DNA of 37,490 bases. Source: Lingula anatina. Its lineage: Eukaryota > Brachiopoda > Lingulata > Lingulida > Lingulidae. Position 1 is the stretch's first letter, and every line of letters starts with the position of its first letter. Position numbers and translations under genes: made by a program. The notes beneath the pieces are model-generated. The model had not been told where the DNA came from. It saw nothing but the letters and a program-made list of their open reading frames with translations, and ran no database searches. The DNA lies in assembly GCF_001039355.2 (NCBI RefSeq), contig NW_019773593.1, positions 40,412 to 77,901 of the forward strand, read 5' to 3'. Shown here one piece after another: positions 23,801 through 37,490 of this stretch.

Positions 23801-24480
23801 ACCACCAAGCCAAAGGTAAAGAATCAAAAAGATTAAATCATCCGCACAGAGAAAGCCACAGAATACGACACCATTGGCTTTTTAAAAAAGAAAAGCACCA
23901 CGCATTTGATTGCAATCCACATTTTGATTACAATCCTCTCTATGCAGGAACATGGCTGCCTCTTTCTACTTATTGCTATTAAATGTTTATAAGGGCAGCC
24001 CATGCTGAAAAACAGAGAAGGGATTTTTGTTGACTCTCTCTCTACTAACAGTCAGGTGTCAACTGGCTGAGAAACGTAACGTCATGGCGGTTATTTGAAA
24101 CTTTTCAGTGAGTCCGCGTTACGAAATAGCGCCGTTTCTGGACATCTGCGATGGCCGACTTGAAAAACCATCCCTTGCAAATAATGCTCTATTAAAATCA
24201 AACAAGGTCACTCTGTAAAGTCATTTTATATAGACAAGTAGAAAAACATGGACTCTTACTCGTGGTTTCAAAGAATAACGTAAATGAGCATAAATTATGA
24301 ATGATATACGGACACGATTTTAGAACTTCGGAAAAAAATGAAGCAACAATTGAATCTCGTAGGGGGTGGGACTATAGTGCGAGAAAAAAAGTTGCCAGCC
24401 TGAATTGTTTAGATATGAGTTACAATATTATATTAGGTTTAAATTTTCAAAGTTTGAAGAATATGTTATCTCTAGTAGGC
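18752..24480. other. 5.7 kb gene-poor region
   Basis: I found no coding exon, RNA gene or transposon motif that I can support. It holds a CTTTT repeat (about 20066-20093), an AG repeat (20852-20894), a 14-base G run (about 22363), C-rich tracts (about 22600, 23140, 23660) and AT-rich stretches. The open frames are short and of non-coding composition. Regulatory sequence for a neighbouring gene could be here but is not recognisable. Confidence 0.5.
20852..20894. repeat. (AG)n microsatellite
   Basis: About 21 GA units. Confidence 0.95.
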
Positions 24481-24654
24481 TGTAATGTTTTTACACAAAA
24501 GACGAGAGACAAGCCGAATCATGCAAGATGGTGGGAACTTTATTAAACTGCAAAAACACGTGGAGTCGCTTATGTCATACAAAAAGAGTAACCGGAGTCG
24601 CTTAAGTAATTGTTAATTTTAGGTGGCGTACCAGTAATGTTGACATATGTTACA
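24481..24654 (-). repeat. Ty3/gypsy 3' LTR (174 bp)
   Basis: On the minus strand the segment begins TGTAACATATG right after a polypurine tract and ends AAACATTACA, giving TG...CA with TGTAA/TTACA inverted ends. It contains AATAAA (about 24541-24546). No second LTR copy was seen in the window, so the length rests on the terminal motifs. Confidence 0.7.
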
Positions 24655-24667
24655 CCCCCCTTTCTTT
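24655..24667 (-). other. Polypurine tract
   Basis: AAAGAAAGGGGGG on the minus strand immediately before the LTR TG: the plus-strand primer site of LTR retrotransposons. Confidence 0.8.
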
Positions 24668-24831
24668 AAATGAAAGATCTAGTGTCTTGTATTACTTACA
24701 GACAAACAGTATTATATATATATTGGTTTCATGAAATCACTGTGTTCTGTGGAGATTACACGGGGATTATTGTGCTCCAAACACAGTGAAAGTCTCCAAT
24801 TTAACAACAACTAAGAGTCAATTAAGTCTTT

Positions 24832-25302
24832 CTAGTCGTCAAATCTTTTGGGTGCTGTAACAACTCTTCCAGACCGAGTGCGTGTAACAGGAGGTTCTGG
24901 GCGCGATTCTGGTCGCTGTACAGTTTCATTATTAGTCAGTTTGTCGTCTACAGCCACGGATTTTGACTTAATTTCAGGTACTTCCGGTATGATTTCCGGT
25001 AGCGGTATGTCAATTTCAGTGTTCCCTGTAACCTCGTTCGCGGCAGGGGTTGACAGTCGCAATTGTTTACGATTTCGACGGTACTTGCGATTACCACTTT
25101 CAACAACATATGATCTGGGCTAGTCGTGTTTTGTTACGACAGTTCCTGGGGTCCAGACATAGGGCGAGGAATTCGGATTAGGGCAAATACGAACACTGTC
25201 CCCAACGTTGAGGGGATTCAACTCCTTCACTCCTCTGTTGTTGTCATAATAGAACGTCTGTCGTTCTTTCTGCTGATTGAAGTGACTTTGGTCCTTTTTG
25301 TT

Positions 25303-25305
<3 letters not shown>
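24832..25305 (-). pseudogene. Ty3/gypsy Pol C-terminus (integrase tail), truncated
   Basis: The minus strand reads KDQSHFNQQKERQTFYYDNN, then LNVGDSVRI and VWTPGTVVTKHD, an in-frame TAG (25122-25120), PRSYVVESGNRKYRRNRKQL, an acidic/Pro-rich tail and TRTRSGRVVTAPKRFDD with a stop at 24834-24832. This is the end of Ty3/gypsy integrase: QK--YYD, L--GD-VRI, W--GTV, PRSY-V--G---RRNR--LR. The tail resembles '-TRSGR-V--P-R'. The upstream Pol is cut off at an AAT microsatellite (25304-25345). The single stop is the only lesion seen, so this remnant is relatively young. Confidence 0.88.

Positions 25306-25345
<40 letters not shown>
25304..25345. repeat. (AAT)n microsatellite
   Basis: About 14 AAT units at the 5' break of the integrase remnant. 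Confidence 0.95.
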
Positions 25346-25743
25346 GTATATTATACCAGGTGTATATCAAACCAGTGAATTGCAAGCGTAGCTTTCAGTT
25401 ATGTATATTTTTGTTATTCTTCGTATGCCCAGCCTATCCCTCACATGTGCCTAACGTACCTGTAACGACTCAAACGCTCGTATACATTGAACATTTTAAA
25501 GATGCTTGAAACTTTTCCTCCTCCTGCATATGTGGACTTAAACGTACCCCAACGTCTGTCTTCGTATTCCAAACTTAAACATACGGAATTTTAACGAACC
25601 CATTGCGTTTGTATGCGCATGAGCATATACTGCATGCATAAGTGCAATACGCCATAAAATGAAAGTGCCTATTTTACTCCGTTTCGATGGTTATGAAATT
25701 GACCTTCATGTATGATCAGTTTTAACAACACTGTAATATAACA
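25346..25743. other. Spacer, no gene seen
   Basis: No coding similarity is visible between the AAT repeat and the repeat fragment that follows. Confidence 0.45.
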
Positions 25744-25902
25744 GACATGACAATTAATATGGAATATTTCAGTTTCGAAGGTATGCCTAGGTAAAAAATG
25801 CGTTCTTTTTTTTAAACTCCAATCTGAAGGGAGAAGTGTGTAGTCAGGTGTGTCGCTACCAATTAACTGAATACCAGGTTTGTTGCGCTGCTGCATTATG
25901 TA
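25744..25902 (+). mobile_element. Fragment of the TA-flanked repeat family
   Basis: GACATGACAATTAATATGGA ... CAGTTTCGAAGGTATG ... TTGCGCTGCTGCATTATGTA matches the reverse complement of 4791-4620, with small indels. Similarity stops at 25902, where AGGCTGGGTCACACTGCGG begins. Here no long TA array adjoins the terminus, only TGTAATATAACA. Confidence 0.8.
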
Positions 25903-27332
25903 AAGGCTGGGTCACACTGCGGTTGAAACCTTTTGGCAACCTTTTTTCAACCACAAAATCTGGCGGTCGCTTACGATCAATTTGCAAGCTAATTAAGAAG
26001 CTGTGACCAATTTTGACCGGTAAGCAGTCGCAAAACGGTTGCAACAAGGTTGCAGTATGGTATCTGCAAACTCTAATTCTAATTCTTCACGTTATAGGTT
26101 AACAGTTGCACACCGTTTGCCGAGCGATAAACAACGTATCTGCAGCCACTTGGTGATTGAAAACCGGTTGCAGGACAGTAGCAATCGCTTGTCAACTTAG
26201 TTACTAGTAGCAGCAAGGTCGCACAGAATATTTATGTTGCCAACTTGTGAAAGTAGCTGCTTTCTCATAAATTCCCCTTTCAAAAGACAAAAAAAAAAAA
26301 TCTAGTAAAACGGGACTGCTATAATCAATGGCTTTGTTTACCTAAGAAATAAAAAGAATAAAAAACTCGAAAACACTGGGTGAGACCGTGGATTGTAAGA
26401 CACCCCTTGTAAGGCGATTACAAATATTTGATCAAAGAACTTGGACTTGAAAATCTGGAAGTTTTCATTTCCTTTCTAAAAATAGAAACCAGCAATGTTT
26501 TGTGAACTTTTGAAACCTAACGAAACAAGTGCTGTAATAAAAACATAAATTTGCATACGTTTTAATCCTTATTAACCTTATAATAATACTCTTTATTATT
26601 TTCATGTTCAAATACTTGGTCTCTTTGAGGTCGCAAGGCCTGTGCAGTTACAGTCACACTGAACAAAAAACCTCTTTGCGACTTGCAATTGTCACCGGTT
26701 GCAAAAAGGTCGGTAATCGGTTGCAACAACTCGCAAAGTGGTTTCCAAATGAACGCTGGATTGATATCCGGTTGCGCCGGTTTTCGGTGCAGCACCGATA
26801 ACCTCCTGGTGACCAAAAAAGTTGCTTGTTATCCAACCGGTTGCTAACAGGTCGCCGTCTGCTTTGCAACTGATTTGCAACCGAATATGTGGTTTTCCCT
26901 TTGTCTTTTTAACCCCAGGCGTTTGCCAGTTACAATACAACGTAATTAAAGCGTGACAGGTCGTGTGCATCGTGTATTTTTTACTCTCTCATCCTTGCAG
27001 TGAGGATACCAAGCACTGGAAAGATGTTAAATTGTTTGTGTTGAAACTATTTTTATTTAAGGTTATTGGAGACATTTGACGATCATTTGTGGATAGTTTT
27101 GATGGTTTAAAATAGCAATTATACCTTGCAGATTAAATTGTTTTTATTTTCCGTTTTCTCTGCATTCGTGTATTTGTTTCATTGTTTACTCTGATGATAT
27201 GGCTTTGCAAATATTAAATGACATACAGCAATATATAATTGAGGTTTTCGGAATTTTACCTATGATTTTCGCAAAATAATAAAATAAATAAACATAGCGT
27301 CAAAAAATCGTACATTGCTTTGAGCTTCACAT

Positions 27333-27363
<31 letters not shown>

Positions 27364-27965
27364 TTCTTAAATTGAAATACGTGGTATATGAAAGCCTTGG
27401 CAATAAGTTTAAATATTGTCAACAAATGCAATTTATGTTTTCTTTTTCTTAAATATTATATTTTGTGATCTTTATATTTAGAAGGCATACATGACAAATT
27501 ATGGAAAAAGTCTTTGCCCAAATAGATCACCATCCTACGCCTATTTTATTGCAGTCGCTTGCAACCTTCTTGCGACATATTTTCGAATGCCTGCCATCGG
27601 TAAAAAACCTGTTAGCGACCAAGAGACTAAAGACCATCAATCGACCATGCGGTTGCAACTACAACCTTCTAGCGACCTGCTGCCGACTGCTTGCGACTGG
27701 TAAAAAAAAACTTGTAAGCGACCAGTCGACTAAATGCTGTCAATCAAATACTAAATACTGGTTATAGCAACCTACTGACAAGCAAGAAGAGACCGATAGG
27801 CAACCTTTAGGATACCAATATTTTTCATCTTTAGTAGCACTGGTTGTCGGTGCACAAAAAGTGGCCTTTATGTGTCAACGAATCGCAGGCGACCTGTTAG
27901 CAACCTTATGCGACCACTTTAAAACCTATGGCAACCTCCTTGCGACTGAGGTTTCCATTATTTAA
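25903..27965. repeat. Arrays of a phased GTYGC motif (transposon-like region)
   Basis: Three blocks (25903-26260, 26625-26890, 27550-27960) are filled with degenerate GTTGCNANNAG/GTCGCNANNAG units. Blocks 1 and 2 read mainly forward (GGTTGCAAAAAGGTCGG, CCGGTTGCTAACAGGTCGCC) and block 3 mainly reverse (CTTGCAACCTTCTTGCGAC, GGCGACCTGTTAGCAACC), so the region looks like a large element with opposed, motif-rich ends. Spacing in block 3 alternates 10 and 11 bp. The left end starts AGGCTGGGTCACACTGC; the right boundary is not sharp. No transposase frame is visible. Open frames here arise from the repeats. Confidence 0.6.
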
Positions 27966-28950
27966 ATAAACCCTAAGCATAGAGAAATACAAATCAAATT
28001 CAAAATGTAAAATTGGCCATACTATTTTTGGTAAAATGTGAATTTTTTATGCAAACCTACTACGTATAAATACCACATGCATGTAAGGCCTACACACGAC
28101 CTGTGTCTGTTGATATTTTGTGTAAACTGTTTATTTTCCTATAATGCTAACATTGTGTTACCGTTTTATTAGCATGTATCGAGGCCATATTGACTCGATC
28201 AACTTGTGTGTAATAATGGATTTGTTTTTTGTTACACTGGTTGTATATATATATATATATATATATTGGGGTTTGTAAATAAACTTACATTGTAATTTCT
28301 GCTCACACTGGAATAAATTATATATCTATATATCTATCTAACTAGAAAAGATAGCTGATGATTGGTTCTGTAAAATATGTGCTAGCCTAAAGGAACTTGA
28401 TTTTTCATCAATACAAACACTGAAATACAATTGCTAAATACAAATTCTAAAATAATACCCAAGCCAATATTTGTTTCATCTCATTACATTGGTAGTTCCT
28501 ATATCTTGAATCGTCATCTAAAACGCCGATTTTGCCGCAGTTGTGAGAGGATATGACTGTTCTAAATATGTAAACCTATATTATACTAACACCATGAATA
28601 TATGACACTGCATGTGACTCCAGAAAATGCACGACCTGTGATTTGTGTATATATTTCAAACTAGAAAGAGTGAAATGAAAAAATACATAAATAAAATACA
28701 TGCAAGTACTGTAGGTCAACTTTGAGGGTCACATTGACATGTGTTTGTTACTATCGATACGCATAGCAGCTTCGACTTTCCCAGGGATATACGTAGTGCA
28801 TTGAATGAACTGCAAGAAGGCTACGAGCACATAATACCGTGTATATGGTATTCGCAAAAATAGAACTCACTCCCTACTAGAAACATTAGCATCTGAAATT
28901 TCCAGCTATCAATTTACAAATATCCATGAAAGCTGTGTTAGCAACTTTCC
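27966..28950. other. Region 3' of the RTK gene
   Basis: AT-rich, with a TA repeat at about 28242-28266 and TATC units near 28320-28345. No coding exon seen. It may include RTK 3' UTR if the AATAAA at the stop codon is not used. Confidence 0.45.
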
Positions 28951-28954
28951 TTTA

Positions 28955-28956
<2 letters not shown>
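28951..28956 (-). promoter_or_regulatory. AATAAA overlapping the RTK stop codon
   Basis: The minus strand reads TGC-TAA-TAAAGG, so a canonical AATAAA begins inside the TAA stop. I saw no other AATAAA on this strand until about 28131. If this one is used, the 3' UTR would be only a few tens of bases. It may also be chance in AT-rich DNA. Confidence 0.4.

Positions 28957-37490
<8,534 letters not shown>

Noticed and set aside
24301-24546. 81-codon plus-strand frame
   Set aside because: Lies antisense across the Ty3/gypsy LTR; no coding features.
24848-25123. 91-codon plus-strand frame
   Set aside because: Antisense shadow of the integrase C-terminal reading on the minus strand.
26562-26970. 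Several overlapping frames on both strands
   Set aside because: Produced by the GTYGC arrays; frames overlap on both strands and share no protein motif.

Overview
The window is animal genomic DNA: AT-rich, intron-containing, dense in transposon debris and microsatellites. It carries one clearly recognisable host gene, a receptor tyrosine kinase (RTK) on the minus strand. Its short, regularly spaced introns and the mix of degenerate non-LTR, Ty3/gypsy and small inverted-repeat elements suit a marine invertebrate such as a mollusc, brachiopod, echinoderm or cephalochordate. I cannot name the species from sequence alone.

Layout. 1-860: remnant of a non-LTR reverse transcriptase (minus strand). 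861-2761: a 1.9 kb element with CACTG terminal inverted repeats, holding two 219 bp MITE copies in opposite orientation. 3023-4857: a 1.65 kb inverted-repeat element with a TA microsatellite at both ends. 4982-5295: a 314 bp palindromic MITE. 6119-7340: a second, plus-strand non-LTR reverse transcriptase remnant. 7545-8130 and 12440-14510: copies of a dispersed repeat; the second holds a Ty3/gypsy gag fragment interrupted by a 960 bp transposon. 8201-12035: two almost identical 1,918 bp tandem copies joined at the window's only N, probably an assembly duplication. 14623-15762: a foldback element. 16600-18050: two candidate signal-peptide first exons (minus strand). 18178-18751: two small MITEs. 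18752-24480: no recognisable gene, only microsatellites and homopolymer runs. 24481-25305: the 3' end of a Ty3/gypsy element (integrase tail, polypurine tract, LTR; minus strand). 25744-27965: a fragment of the TA-flanked family followed by arrays of a roughly 11 bp phased GTYGC motif.

28955-37490 (minus strand) holds 17 exons of the RTK, with the 5' end outside the window. The spliced exons total 3,054 nt, exactly 1,018 codons including the stop, and every junction has GT/AG borders with matching phase. The receptor has at least four complete Ig domains (plus the end of a fifth), two fibronectin III domains, one membrane span, a juxtamembrane region with three tyrosines, a complete and apparently active kinase most like the FGFR/Tie/RET group, and a short tail. 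The ectodomain would bind an extracellular ligand or cell-surface partner, and the kinase would signal through phosphotyrosine docking sites in the juxtamembrane region and tail.

The most interesting points are the RTK's ectodomain and its ITIM/ITAM-like juxtamembrane motifs, the helically phased GTYGC arrays with a diverged relative in an RTK intron, the transposon that interrupts gag in frame, and the TA-microsatellite-bounded repeat family.
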